64,000 nt of DNA from Salinibacter sp. 10B (GCF_002954405.1 NZ_MQWC01000004.1:1510301-1574300); one strand, 5' to 3'. Counted from the stretch's first letter, positions 1-9,055 are shown. Made by a program: numbers and translations. The notes: generated by a model from the sequence alone, not told the origin.

Positions 1-159
1 TAACGTCTCGTCGATGCTCGCCTGCTCGATCGCGTCGGCAGTGGTATACACCTCGGGGGCCCGCTCGGACTCGCATCCTACCCATAGCATTCCTCCAAGC
101 AAAAGGAGCGCCCCCCAATGCCAGCAAGAACATGCCTTCACGAGCATACCTGTATTCAT
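1..159 (-). CDS. putative lipoprotein, N-terminal fragment (gene continues beyond left edge)
   Basis: Reading leftward from ATG at 159 there are 53 codons without a stop to the window edge. The N-terminus has a Lys, a hydrophobic stretch (GALLLLGGMLW) and then VGC at residues 27-29, which fits a lipoprotein signal with Cys29 as the lipidated residue. The -3 position is Trp rather than the usual Leu, so the lipobox is imperfect. The mature part begins with charged and polar residues. An in-frame ATG at 147 is an alternative start. Only the signal and about 24 mature residues are visible, so no function can be assigned. It is divergent from the HEAT/cyclophilin gene at 678. Confidence 0.55.
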   Translation of the reverse strand, partial: MNTGMLVKACSCWHWGALLLLGGMLWVGCESERAPEVYTTADAIEQASIDETL

Positions 160-677
160 TCCGGAAAGCTAGAACTGGAAATCATCTCCGCACGACTCCT
201 CTGCTCTTCGATGCCATCGCTCATGCCCGAAATTCTCTTTTTGTGCGTGTCTTCTGCAGTAATAGGGCAAATATCATGCGAAATAAATTACCTCAGTTAA
301 ACATTTCCTATCATTTTCTTTCCTCCCCCTTTCTATCTACGCGCATTGCAGCCCTCGCCAGATTCCCCCAGGAAGCCGTCTGCCCGGACACTCATGCTCC
401 TCGATTCGCGACAGGTTTCGTCCGACCGCTGGGCCACTGGACGGAAGAACCACTGCGAACAATCGCCGACCCTCTTTTCGTTCTGATCCGTCCCAATTAC
501 ATGCCTACCAATCCTCGGGATTTGGAATACGGCCGTCTCCCAATAGACGGGAGGAGCTAATTGATGGGCCTCCCCTCCTTTCAATGCCGAACTCCTCGCC
601 AAGACCGGCGTGGACAGAAGCACTCCAACGGAATATGCGTCCGTCTCATTGCTCTCTTCCTTGAACACTCCGTTCTC
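160..677. other. intergenic region, 518 nt, divergent genes
   Basis: This stretch separates the leftward lipoprotein from the rightward HEAT/cyclophilin gene and should hold both promoters. It contains an AT-rich patch at about 265-325 that stands out from the GC-rich surroundings. Open frames here (for example 132-560 plus and 333-668 minus) have no recognisable domain or signal sequence and are not called as genes. No tRNA, repeat or clear terminator was seen. Confidence 0.5.
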
Positions 678-2699
678 ATGCGATTTGGGCTTCTCCTTCT
701 GGCCTGTTGTGTCCTCGCGTTCTCTTCTCAGGCCCAGCCTGATCCGGAGCGCCCGCGGGACCAGTTGCTTTCGCGTCCGGCTCTTCAGTCAATCGTGGAG
801 GCCCAAATCGACCGGGACACGGAAACTCTTGTCACAGCACTCAACGCTGACGACCCGGGCGTACGAGCGCGTGCGGCCTTTGCATTGGCATCCGTTCAGG
901 ACACGAGTGCTGTCCCCGCCCTTCTGGACCGCCTGCAAGATGGTGTGCCCATCGTTCGTACGGACGCCGCTTTTGCACTCACGCACATGCCCAAGGGGGT
1001 GCCTGACGAACGGTTGATGGACGTTCTGCGCTACGAACGGGACCCCGCCATGCAACGCCGCCTGATCGCCGCCCTCGGCCATACGGGAAGTGCCACGTCT
1101 CAGCAAGCCCTCCTCGATCTGGGCCTTCCCGACCGGCGAGATCCGGACGTGGCTCTTGCGCTCGCTCGCTACGCCATGCGCGACCTCACGGATGCTCGTG
1201 CCACCAACTGGCTCGTCGAGCATCTTACCGCCGACGCTGCCAAGACGCGCCTGCACGCCGCTTACGCGTTTGGGCGAGTCGACTCTCTGGCCACGGGCCG
1301 GACCGACACGTTACGCCATGCCCTCGATGCGTACGCTACGAATGATCCGGCGGCCATGTACCTCGTGCGTGCTCTCGGCCGACAGAATGCCCATGCCGAC
1401 ACAGACCGACTCACCCGTTGGCTCCGCGAGGGGGCCGACTGGCGAACGCGCGTAGAGGCTGCACGAGCGCTGGCAGGACTCGACACGACAACCCACCCCG
1501 CCCTCATTCGTGCCCTGGACGATCCCCATCCGCTCGTGGCCCGCACCGCTGCTGAGACTCTGGCCGGGGCCGACTGGACGACCGACTCGAACACAGCCAT
1601 CGGCGTCTGGATCAGTGCCCATCCGGATCGATGGCGAATAATCGCTCCGCTGCTGCGAGGACTGGCCCGGAATGGTCGTCCGGGACGGGTTCTGAAGATT
1701 ATAAAGCAGTGGCGCAACAATGCCTCTCCCTTCGCCTACGCCGCGGCAATACCAGCCCTGCCCCCCCTCGACCGTCCGGTGGCCGACTCCCTCCTCGTCG
1801 CTGCCACGCAACACGACGATTCGCGCATCGCTGCAGCGGCCGTACAGGGAATGTCGACTCGATGGAACCGCGTTCGTCCCGACAACGCCGACCTCTACTT
1901 TGATGCCCTTTCCAGCGCCGTGCGCCGCGGCGATCCGGCCCTTCTCTACCACGGGGCCTCTGCTCTCACCGATTCGCTCTTCGTGGCCCGCGGCAGTGCC
2001 GACACTCTTGTCGCCACATACCGCACGCTCTCGATGCCCGAAGACCTGGAGGGCATGACTGCTACGCTGGAAGCACTGGGCGACATTGGCTCCTCCACGT
2101 CACACTCGGTTCTCCGCAAGGCCCTCGACCACCCTCATCCTTCCATCCGACAGGCCGCCGCTACCGGTCTTTCCCAAACAACTGATACCACTGTCAGGGC
2201 CGATCCGCGCCCCCTTCCAAACACGCCGACCCTCGACTGGGATTTCCTCCGCTCCCTCGGCCCGGCCCCCCAACTCGTCCTTTCGACAGACCGTGGGGAG
2301 ATCACAATCGAGCTCGATCCCGAACAGGCCCCGCAGACCGTGCAAGCAATCTGCCGCTTCGCTCGAAAGGGTCGCTACGACGGCGTACCGTTCCATCGCG
2401 TCGTCCCTAATTTCGTAGTGCAGGGCGGAGACTTTGCACGGCGGGATGGTTTTGGGGGACCCGGCACGTTCCTCCGTACCGAAATCACACGCCTCGGGCA
2501 TCGGCGCGGCACGCTCGGCATGGCCAGCGCGGGCAAAAACACGGAGGGCAGCCAGTTCTTCATCCCTCACAGCCTGCAGCCCCACCTCGATGGGCACTAC
2601 ACGTCGTTCGGGCACGTGGTGGAGGGCATGGACGTGATCGATCAACTCCGGGTGGGCGACCGCATTACGGAGGCAACAGTCTCCGACACAGCGCCATAG
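678..2699 (+). CDS. exported HEAT-repeat protein with C-terminal cyclophilin-type peptidyl-prolyl isomerase
   Basis: Predicted 673 aa. The ATG at 678 is chosen because it opens a signal peptide (MRFGLLLLACCVLAFSSQAQ); the frame extends to 561, but that part is not signal-like. Residues about 40-510 are helical HEAT/PBS-type repeats, rich in short Ala/Leu/Arg helices (for example DPGVRARAAFALA). Residues about 530-670 are a cyclophilin domain with FHRVVPNFVVQGGD, which carries the catalytic Arg, and GSQFFI. The Trp usual near the active site is not evident; the region reads LQPHLDGHY. Cyclophilins catalyse cis-trans isomerisation of Xaa-Pro bonds. With the signal peptide this one should act in the periplasm or at the cell surface, the repeats probably serving as a binding scaffold. 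HEAT-PPIase fusions are known in Bacteroidota, and the client is unknown. Confidence 0.85.
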   Translation: MRFGLLLLACCVLAFSSQAQPDPERPRDQLLSRPALQSIVEAQIDRDTETLVTALNADDPGVRARAAFALASVQDTSAVPALLDRLQDGVPIVRTDAAFALTHMPKGVPDERLMDVLRYERDPAMQRRLIAALGHTGSATSQQALLDLGLPDRRDPDVALALARYAMRDLTDARATNWLVEHLTADAAKTRLHAAYAFGRVDSLATGRTDTLRHALDAYATNDPAAMYLVRALGRQNAHADTDRLTRWLREGADWRTRVEAARALAGLDTTTHPALIRALDDPHPLVARTAAETLAGADWTTDSNTAIGVWISAHPDRWRIIAPLLRGLARNGRPGRVLKIIKQWRNNASPFAYAAAIPALPPLDRPVADSLLVAATQHDDSRIAAAAVQGMSTRWNRVRPDNADLYFDALSSAVRRGDPALLYHGASALTDSLFVARGSADTLVATYRTLSMPEDLEGMTATLEALGDIGSSTSHSVLRKALDHPHPSIRQAAATGLSQTTDTTVRADPRPLPNTPTLDWDFLRSLGPAPQLVLSTDRGEITIELDPEQAPQTVQAICRFARKGRYDGVPFHRVVPNFVVQGGDFARRDGFGGPGTFLRTEITRLGHRRGTLGMASAGKNTEGSQFFIPHSLQPHLDGHYTSFGHVVEGMDVIDQLRVGDRITEATVSDTAP

Positions 2700-2878
2700 A
2701 CGCCTCCCCGATCAGACCCGACTGCACCTGCCCCTGCGGCTACTCATTTCGTCAAACAACGGCAATACGCCCAGCAGCAACTTAGGCTTCTAAAGTGCGT
2801 AAAACGCGTACAAAATCTGTATGACCGTGTCTTACTGTGCTGGTCCTGTCTCCCTCCCATTGCCGTTGCTTTAGCCCA

Positions 2879-4636
2879 ATGTCTCCCCTCTCTTCCGAAA
2901 GACAGGAATCGCACGGCTCTCCCTCTTCAGAAGACCTCTCCGCTTCGAACGATCAACATGAAGCCCTCTCCCAGGAGGCCCCTTTCAACGAGAAGGCCTC
3001 CTCCATCCCCAAACAAAACATGTCTGTACATGCAAATCTCCCGGTCTCGCTTCGCGGTGACCAGGCGCCTCCCTTTTACTCGGACAGCGAGATGAGCAGT
3101 CGGATCCGCGAGCTCGAATGGGCGGACACCCTGCTCGGGCCGATCGCAAGCTGGCCCCCGGAATTAAAAAACGCGGTCGACATTATGCTTGGTGCGAAAG
3201 AGGCCATCAGTATCTACTGGGGACCCGACCACCTCCTCCTCTACAACGACGCGTGGCGGGAATTTATCGGAGACAAGCACCCAGACGCACTGGGACAACC
3301 GGCCCGCGAAGTGTTTCCAGAACTCTGGGAGGCGATTGGCCCAAAACTCGCTCATGTACTTGCCGGGGAAGGGGCCGCGTACGAACGCGAACAGCGACTG
3401 CCGTTGGAACGGGACGGCCGCCTCGAGGATACGTGGTTCGACTACAGTTTCAATCCAATTCCAATGGCCGACGGCTCCGTCGGCGGTGTGTTGAACATCG
3501 GGACAGAGGCCACCGAGCGCGTCAAGGCTGAATCGGCTCTTCGGCAGAGCGAGGAGTTTCACCGACTGGCCGCCGAGGCTGGAAATATGGGCACCTGGAG
3601 CGTGAATCTTGAAACGGGAGATGCCGTCCTCTCGCCCCGAATGGCTGAACTGATGGGGTACGCACCCAACGAGCACGAGGCCGCCCCAAGCCATTCCGCA
3701 CCGGGGCATTGGCAGCAGAAGGTGCCCCGAACGGCCTGGATGGGCTCCGTCCACCCCGAAGACCGGGCGGTGCTGGAGAAAACCATCGACACTGCCCGCG
3801 AAACGAAGGGGCCGTCCGATCTGGAATTTCGCGTCCAGCACGATGACGGGGTTCGATGGCTTTACGCACGGGGAGAGGTAAACCAGGAGGGACCGGAAGA
3901 GGGACCTCGTCTCCAAGGGGCCTCCATCGACATCACTCGGCGACGCGAGCTGGAAGAAGCACTCGTCGGGACCACCGAAGCGGTACGTCGGGACATTGGG
4001 CGCGAGCTCCACGATGTCTTGAGCTCAGACCTGGCGGCTCTTGCCATAAAAACCGACAATCTCGTGGGCAAACTAGCCCAGAAGGACTCCTCATCCGGAT
4101 CTATTCCTCCCGAGGAGACTCTTCCCGCGGAACTGGGCGACACACTCGATGAGATTGCCGAAGGCATCCGGACGGCGACCAGACGGACCCGCAATCTCTC
4201 CCATGTGCTTATGCCCGCGGCCCTTCAAGAGGAGCACCTCGCTGCCGCCCTTGAGCACCTGTGTCACGAACAGGGGGAGCTGGGCCAACCTGCCCCAATC
4301 TTCGAAGGCGACCGAAAAGAAACGCTTCCCGAACGCAACGAGACGGCAATGCACCTCTACCTTATCGCCCGGGAGGCAATGACGAATGCGCAGCGCCATG
4401 CCAAGGCTGAGCACATCTGGGTTCGCCTCTTCCAGACAAAAGAGGCACTGACCCTCACCATCCGGGACGATGGAGACGGTCTCCCCAGGCAGACGGACTC
4501 ACAGGACGGAATCGGCCTTCGAACCATGAAGCATCGCGCTGACCTCATCGGGGCCTCCCTCCAGGTCACGCCTTTGGAGGAAGGAGGAACGTTGGTCCGG
4601 TGTGCACTGCCCCTCTCCCGAGCCAAAGACAAATAG
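2879..4636 (+). CDS. PAS-domain sensor histidine kinase, HisKA_3 (NarL/DesK) type
   Basis: Predicted 585 aa from ATG 2879; a GTG lies upstream at 2837. Two PAS-type sensor domains are visible, at about residues 60-215 (W-rich, SIYWGPDHLLLYND) and 225-360 (PAS_3-like, with VHPEDR and a closing DITRRRELEEA). The dimerisation segment has RDIGRELHDVLSSDL, with His378 the likely phosphorylated residue. The C-terminal ATPase has the N-box EAMTNAQRHA, the G1 box DDGDGLP and the G2 box GIGLRTMKHRA. This architecture normally phosphorylates a LuxR-type response regulator. None is encoded next to it, so it is an orphan kinase here. No membrane segment is seen, so it is probably cytosolic. The signal sensed is unknown. 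Confidence 0.9.
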   Translation: MSPLSSERQESHGSPSSEDLSASNDQHEALSQEAPFNEKASSIPKQNMSVHANLPVSLRGDQAPPFYSDSEMSSRIRELEWADTLLGPIASWPPELKNAVDIMLGAKEAISIYWGPDHLLLYNDAWREFIGDKHPDALGQPAREVFPELWEAIGPKLAHVLAGEGAAYEREQRLPLERDGRLEDTWFDYSFNPIPMADGSVGGVLNIGTEATERVKAESALRQSEEFHRLAAEAGNMGTWSVNLETGDAVLSPRMAELMGYAPNEHEAAPSHSAPGHWQQKVPRTAWMGSVHPEDRAVLEKTIDTARETKGPSDLEFRVQHDDGVRWLYARGEVNQEGPEEGPRLQGASIDITRRRELEEALVGTTEAVRRDIGRELHDVLSSDLAALAIKTDNLVGKLAQKDSSSGSIPPEETLPAELGDTLDEIAEGIRTATRRTRNLSHVLMPAALQEEHLAAALEHLCHEQGELGQPAPIFEGDRKETLPERNETAMHLYLIAREAMTNAQRHAKAEHIWVRLFQTKEALTLTIRDDGDGLPRQTDSQDGIGLRTMKHRADLIGASLQVTPLEEGGTLVRCALPLSRAKDK

Positions 4637-4637
4637 T

Positions 4638-4649
4638 CCGGACGTCCGG
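4638..4649 (+). terminator. perfect 12-bp palindrome just after the kinase stop codon
   Basis: CCGGACGTCCGG begins one base after the TAG at 4634-4636 and is followed by CAGTTTTCG. It is a GC-rich palindrome with a short T-run, placed as a transcription terminator would be. It is short, so confidence is moderate. Confidence 0.4.
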
Positions 4650-4862
4650 CAGTTTTCGAGCAGCAGGCTGTCCAATCCGGGTTTCGACCGCGAGTACGCC
4701 AAGCGTTCCCACCACAGAGAGGTCCAGCCTCTACGCGGATCGGCACGGACCCGGGTGAGGGGATCGTCTGGAGCACAGCAGACAAGGAGGTTACGAGAAA
4801 CCACCAGAAGACAAAGCAAACGACTGGCCAAGGCCCCGTACTTGAGAGGAATGAGGTCGAAT

Positions 4863-6554
4863 TCAATAAAACAAATCCTCCATCTCCTCATCCGGATCCG
4901 CTGACGACTCCGCCGTCCCATTCGTGGCCGGGTGCGCGCGCAACGCGTCGTAAAAGCCCTGATCGTACGTCCGCGTCTTCACGACAATCGGCATCGGTAC
5001 GGCGTGCCCCAGAAGAAGTGCCTGCTGCTTCGCGTCGAGAGAAGCCAGGATCTCGCGCAGCGAAGAGGCATCGCTCGTGCCCACGAGGGCGGCGCCGATG
5101 TCCTTATCGTCGCTCAGCTTGGCGACCATCTTCGTGCCGATCTGACTGAGCACCTCCTCGTCAATAGCGCTCGGCCGCTGGTCCACCACCAGCAGGCTCA
5201 CGAAAAACTTCCGCATCTCGCGCGCAATCTTGCCGAACGGCGTCTCGTGGGCGATGCCCGGTTCGAGGAATTTGTGCGCCTCCTCGATCGTAATCATGAG
5301 CGGCTGCGGCTTGTCGGCCTCGTTCTGGGTCTGCCGGTATCGGTTCGTCTTCTCCTCGTACGCTCGCCGGATGCGCCGGGTGAGGGCATTGGCCACCAGC
5401 AGGTACACCTTCAGGTCGTCGTACCGGCCGAACTCCAGCACCACCGAGGTGCCCGACTCCAAATTTTCGAGCAGGGCATCCAAAACGTCGTAATCGTCGG
5501 GCGAGGGGCGGGTGGTAAAGAAGTCGTACTCCTGAAATGGCGCCAGCTTGCGCCGCAGCGCCTCGATCGAGCTTCTGTGCGCCCCGGTCTCGTCGGCCAG
5601 CCGTTCGAAGTCGTCGGTGGACTGTGCCTCCAGGAGCGTGGTGAGCCACTGATCGCCGTACTGGTTCTTGAGGAGATAGCTGCTCTCGGCGGCGGTGGAA
5701 TTGAGGTTGAGCGTGTCGCGGAGGGGCAGGATGTCGGCCGGGCGAATCTGGTCGGCGTGGAGGTGCACCTCGTAGTCCGGCGTGTGGCCGCGGTCGCGAG
5801 TCGTGGAGGGATCGAGCGAGAAGAGGCTCACCATGCTCGGGAAGAGGTCGCGAAGGCCCTTCACGAACATAGACTGCCCGTCCTCGCCTCCCTCCGCCTG
5901 ACTCCCGTAGCCGTACTCGGAGTGCATGTCGAACACGAGGTTCACGGCCCGCCCGGTCACGATCGTCCCCGCCAGCAGCAGGCGCGTGAGGAACGTTTTT
6001 CCGGTCCCCGTCTTGCCGAAAATGGCGTTTGAGCGCTCGGCAAACTTCGACAGGTCGATGCACACCGGACTCTCCTCCATCCCGATGGGATGCCCCACGT
6101 GGAAGTAGGTGCGCCCGTCGTCCCACGTCTCGTCGCCGAACACGCGCGCCACGTCGTCGGCCTCGGCCTGCGCCACCGGCGAGAAGTGCGCGGGAATCGT
6201 CTTGACGGATTTCGGCTCCTCGTCCGACAGCTCCGGATGGTCGGCATTGGGCATCATGAGCATGGGCTTCAGCTGCACCGTCACGTAGGTGCCGGAGCCC
6301 TGCATCACCTCGCGCAACAGGTCGTCGGACGGATCGGGCGGATTGAGCAGAATCTGCTCGTTGGCCGCCTCAATCTCCACGTCCGTGATCATGCAGAAGA
6401 AGTCGAACTGCTCGCCCTGAATCACGACGAAGGTGCCCGCGACAACACTCTCGACGGACTCGGAGGGATCGAGCTTCATCTCGATGCCCTCGTTCAGCGA
6501 GCCATGCGTGATGACGCCGATGTGCTGGGTCCGGAAGCTCGACTCTTCAAACAT
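4863..6554 (-). CDS. HerA-like ATPase (DUF87/HAS-barrel family)
   Basis: Predicted 563 aa from ATG 6554; a TTG four codons upstream is a weaker option. The N-terminal part (about residues 5-140) resembles a HAS-barrel (HIGVITHGSL). The P-loop is FGKTGTGKTFL near residue 180, followed by VNLVFDMHSEYG. Walker B is LMITIEEAHKFLEPG near residue 430, and a sensor region VVDQRPSAIDEEVLSQIGTK follows. HerA-family hexameric ATPases pump DNA or partner with the NurA nuclease in end resection, and bacterial homologues also serve in defence and secretion-like systems. No NurA, Sir2 or other nuclease partner is next to it, so its process cannot be assigned from context. The downstream neighbour is the 85-aa membrane protein upstream on the same strand. 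Confidence 0.85.
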   Translation of the reverse strand: MFEESSFRTQHIGVITHGSLNEGIEMKLDPSESVESVVAGTFVVIQGEQFDFFCMITDVEIEAANEQILLNPPDPSDDLLREVMQGSGTYVTVQLKPMLMMPNADHPELSDEEPKSVKTIPAHFSPVAQAEADDVARVFGDETWDDGRTYFHVGHPIGMEESPVCIDLSKFAERSNAIFGKTGTGKTFLTRLLLAGTIVTGRAVNLVFDMHSEYGYGSQAEGGEDGQSMFVKGLRDLFPSMVSLFSLDPSTTRDRGHTPDYEVHLHADQIRPADILPLRDTLNLNSTAAESSYLLKNQYGDQWLTTLLEAQSTDDFERLADETGAHRSSIEALRRKLAPFQEYDFFTTRPSPDDYDVLDALLENLESGTSVVLEFGRYDDLKVYLLVANALTRRIRRAYEEKTNRYRQTQNEADKPQPLMITIEEAHKFLEPGIAHETPFGKIAREMRKFFVSLLVVDQRPSAIDEEVLSQIGTKMVAKLSDDKDIGAALVGTSDASSLREILASLDAKQQALLLGHAVPMPIVVKTRTYDQGFYDALRAHPATNGTAESSADPDEEMEDLFY

Positions 6555-6599
6555 GCGTAGATGCAACTACGAGCAGGGAGATGAACGAGACGCTCCTTG

Positions 6600-6857
6600 T
6601 CACGAAGAGGAGGATGGGGAGGGCTCTTTTCCGTTGAGCGGTTCCCGGCGGCGCGGACCGTCCGTAGCGCGGCGGGTGAGGAAGAGGCCGAGGGCCACCA
6701 GCAGGATCTCACCGATGAGGCCGAAGAGAAAGCGGCGGGTCATGCTCTTGAGCACGCGGGGCAAGAACCGGATGGCCGCGTAAAACCCGAGGATGCCGAG
6801 GGCTCCCTGGAAGAGACGCGTGAGCCAGTCGGGGGTGTCGAAGCGTTGGAAGATCAT
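6600..6857 (-). CDS. small membrane protein, 85 aa, unknown function
   Basis: I place the start at ATG 6857 (MIFQRFDTPDWLTRLFQGAL); the frame is open further upstream, but that part overlaps the heptad repeat and looks non-coding. The protein has an amphipathic start, a hydrophobic segment at about residues 14-28 (ALGILGFYAAIRFLP), a basic stretch, and a second hydrophobic segment (LFGLIGEILLVALGLFL). The tail is Arg/Ser/Pro rich. It lies between rlmN and the HerA-like ATPase, all leftward, and may be cotranscribed with either. No family is recognised. Confidence 0.55.
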   Translation of the reverse strand: MIFQRFDTPDWLTRLFQGALGILGFYAAIRFLPRVLKSMTRRFLFGLIGEILLVALGLFLTRRATDGPRRREPLNGKEPSPSSSS

Positions 6858-6933
6858 GGCAGAGAGGTGGGAATCAGAATAGATCGTTGAGGACAACGTG
6901 GGAGCAATGAGCGAATCGGACCTGACCAAGCCG

Positions 6934-7075
6934 AGGATCGAAGATCGAGAATCGAAGGAGACGAGAGGCGAAAGGCGATGGGAGAAAGGCGTCTTTCGTT
7001 TCGGTGTGGGGTGATCGATCCTCAACCTTTGAGTCTCAGTCCTCTTCGCCCTTTTCCTCTCGCCTATCACTCCTC
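6934..7075. repeat. heptad-periodic array A, facing arms
   Basis: The left arm (6934-6989) can be cut into eight consecutive 7-mers with purine-rich steps such as AAGATCG and CGAAAGG. The right arm (about 7033-7075) read on the minus strand also steps by seven, with GGCGANN units. The arms are roughly complementary, so a long imperfect hairpin is possible. The right arm includes the last codons and the TGA (7067-7069) of rlmN. It is one member of the family described under findings. Confidence 0.6.
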
Positions 7076-8170
7076 GTCACTGGCGAGCTGACCACATGCC
7101 GCGTCGATGTCCTGTCCCCGACTCTGCCGCACCGTCACCGTCACGCCCTCCTGCACGAGCACCTGCACAAACCGGTCAAGCTGCTCCTGGCTCGTGCGCT
7201 CGAAGTTGAGCCCCGTCACCGGATTGTACATGAGGAGATTGACCTTGCTCGGCGCCCAGCGCGCGACCTCCGCAAGATTCCGGGCGTCTTCTTCGCTGTC
7301 GTTCACGCCCTTAAAGAGGCAATATTCGTAGGTAATCTGGCGACCGGTCGTCCGCGAGTAGTACTGAAGCGCCTCCTTCAGTGCCGGCAGGCTCGTCTTT
7401 TCGGCCTCATTCACCGGCATGATGCTGCTGCGCGTCTCGTTGTCCGGCGCGTGCAGCGACACTGCCAGGTTGGTACGCAGTTGGTCGTCGGCCAAATCCT
7501 TGATGCGACGGGCAAGCCCGACCGTCGACACCGTAATCTTCTGCGCCGAGAGGTTGAGGCTGTCCTCGTCGGTCAGGATGTCGATGCTATCAAGCACAGC
7601 ATCGTAGTTGAGCAGCGGCTCGCCCATGCCCATAAAGACGACGTTCGTCACGGGTCGCCCGAAGCGCTCCTCGGCCACCTCGTTCATGTGCCACACCTGA
7701 TCGAAAATGGCCCCCGGCGTCAGGTTTTCGCGGAAGCCCATCAGGCCGGTCGCGCAAAACTCGCAGCCCATCGCACAGCCCACTTGGCTGGACACGCACA
7801 CCGTGAGGCGTTGTGCTTCGCCCCGCTCGTCGATCGCCGGAATGAGCACCGTCTCCGCCTCCCGCCCCGACGGCAATTGGAAAAGCGCCTTCACCGTCTG
7901 GTCGGCCGCCTGTTGCTGCTCGACAATTTCGATATCCTCAACGGTCGCCTGTCGCTGCAGCCCGCGGCGCATCCGTTTCGGCAAATTCGACATTCGCTCG
8001 AAATCGGAAACGCCCTTTCCGTACATCCAGTGAAAAAGCTGCTCGCCGCGATAGCGCGGTTCGCCATGCTCGGCCACGAAGTCCGCTAGGGCTGCACGGT
8101 TCATCGTCTTCAGATCCACGCGGTCGTCGGCGGTGCCAACAGTATGTGAAGCAGTCTTGGGTTTCGGCAT
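7067..8170 (-). CDS. rlmN: dual-specificity 23S rRNA/tRNA methyltransferase RlmN
   Basis: Predicted 367 aa, radical-SAM enzyme that methylates C2 of A2503 in 23S rRNA and A37 of some tRNAs. The 4Fe-4S motif is GCAMGCEFCATG (Cys132, Cys136, Cys139). The conserved Cys of the second catalytic site lies in the C-terminal DIDAACGQL. An N-terminal accessory domain precedes the barrel (RGEQLFHWMY). Further landmarks are NVVFMGMGEPLLN, TVSTVGLARRI and NLAVSLHAPDN. Length and order match the family. The start ATG 8170 is supported by a Lys-rich N-terminus, with no better alternative. It is divergent from the outer-membrane protein gene at 8570. Confidence 0.96.
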   Translation of the reverse strand: MPKPKTASHTVGTADDRVDLKTMNRAALADFVAEHGEPRYRGEQLFHWMYGKGVSDFERMSNLPKRMRRGLQRQATVEDIEIVEQQQAADQTVKALFQLPSGREAETVLIPAIDERGEAQRLTVCVSSQVGCAMGCEFCATGLMGFRENLTPGAIFDQVWHMNEVAEERFGRPVTNVVFMGMGEPLLNYDAVLDSIDILTDEDSLNLSAQKITVSTVGLARRIKDLADDQLRTNLAVSLHAPDNETRSSIMPVNEAEKTSLPALKEALQYYSRTTGRQITYEYCLFKGVNDSEEDARNLAEVARWAPSKVNLLMYNPVTGLNFERTSQEQLDRFVQVLVQEGVTVTVRQSRGQDIDAACGQLASDEE

Positions 8171-8569
8171 ATCAACAAACGGAACGCCAAAGGGAAGGGG
8201 GACGTTTCGGGGGCGTCGTCATTCGATGCTTCGCTCCTGTGCCGTCCCATGCTCTCTTAAGCATACACCTGTTGCGATTCGACAGTCAATGTGTATCTTT
8301 GAAATGCAGTGTCATTCCACCGGGCCCCACGCCCCGTGAGCGGGACCTACACGCGGCGCTTCCGCCCCACTCCCTCCACTGTTGCCTGGCGCCGCCGATA
8401 CGTCACATGCCCCCCTGCTGCGGACAGGACTGTCCGAGCGGGAACCGCGTTGACGGTTTCGCCCTCAGGTGACGCGGAGCTGCGGTGGAGTTCCTCCCGA
8501 ACACAGCTCGCGGCACGCTCGAGCGGCCCTCTTCCACCTTCTTTGACTCTCATATTTCGCCTCTTTCCA
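8171..8569. other. intergenic region, 399 nt, divergent genes
   Basis: It separates rlmN (leftward) and the outer-membrane protein gene (rightward). Apart from the promoter-like pair at 8272-8301 and a GC-rich patch at about 8320-8345, nothing distinctive is seen. A frame continuous with the downstream gene runs through it from 8309, but it lacks a signal peptide and is judged untranslated. Confidence 0.45.
8272..8301 (+). promoter_or_regulatory. candidate Bacteroidota-type promoter (TTG / TATCTTTG)
   Basis: TATCTTTG at 8294-8301 matches the -7 consensus TAnnTTTG, and TTG at 8272-8274 sits 19 nt upstream as a -33 element. This would give a 5' leader of about 260 nt for the gene at 8570. Pattern match only. 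Confidence 0.4.
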
Positions 8570-9049
8570 ATGCGCGGACTCCTCATCGTCCTGCTTTCCA
8601 CCTTCCTCGTCTGTCCCGCCTTCGGGCAATACGTCTACGGAGAAGCGGGCCTGACCGTCCCCACCGGATCATTCTCCTACGCCAAGACGGGATTTCAGGC
8701 CGGTGTCACCGGTCGGCTTCCGATTCAGGAGTCGGACGTGGACGTTTCGGCCACCCTCCGGCTCGGATACAACGTCAGTCCTCTCCCGCAGGGAGAAATT
8801 CGACGCATTACGGGCATTCTCGGACCTGAAGTGAGTTACACGCAGGGCCAGCTCTTCACGAAGGTCCAAATCGGAGGAGGACGAAGCATTCTGGTAGAGG
8901 AAGAGCAAAATCAGGCCTGGATCTTCCGATCCCGAGTCGCAGCCGGTGTCGAGACATCGTCCGGAAGCCAGCTCGCGCTTGGCCCTACCTACACCATCAC
9001 GACCAACGAAGAATCCTGGTGGGGCATTTCGTGCTCGTTCAGCTTCTAG
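8570..9049 (+). CDS. small outer-membrane beta-barrel-like protein
   Basis: Predicted 159 aa from ATG 8570, which opens a signal peptide (MRGLLIVLLSTFLVCPAFGQ). The mature part alternates polar and hydrophobic residues (YVYGEAGLTVPTGSF, DVSATLRLGYNVS, LFTKVQIGGGRSIL) and ends in an aromatic residue (ISCSFSF), as outer-membrane barrels do for BAM recognition. The size suggests an 8-strand barrel of the OmpX/OmpA-N type. No enzymatic motif is visible, and the function is unknown. It ends 100 nt from the convergent ABC permease gene. Confidence 0.7.
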   Translation: MRGLLIVLLSTFLVCPAFGQYVYGEAGLTVPTGSFSYAKTGFQAGVTGRLPIQESDVDVSATLRLGYNVSPLPQGEIRRITGILGPEVSYTQGQLFTKVQIGGGRSILVEEEQNQAWIFRSRVAAGVETSSGSQLALGPTYTITTNEESWWGISCSFSF

Positions 9050-9055
9050 GAACCG

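Noticed and set aside
132-560. 142-codon frame at the left edge
   Set aside because: It starts antisense to the lipoprotein signal peptide and has no domain. It is probably part of the intergenic region.
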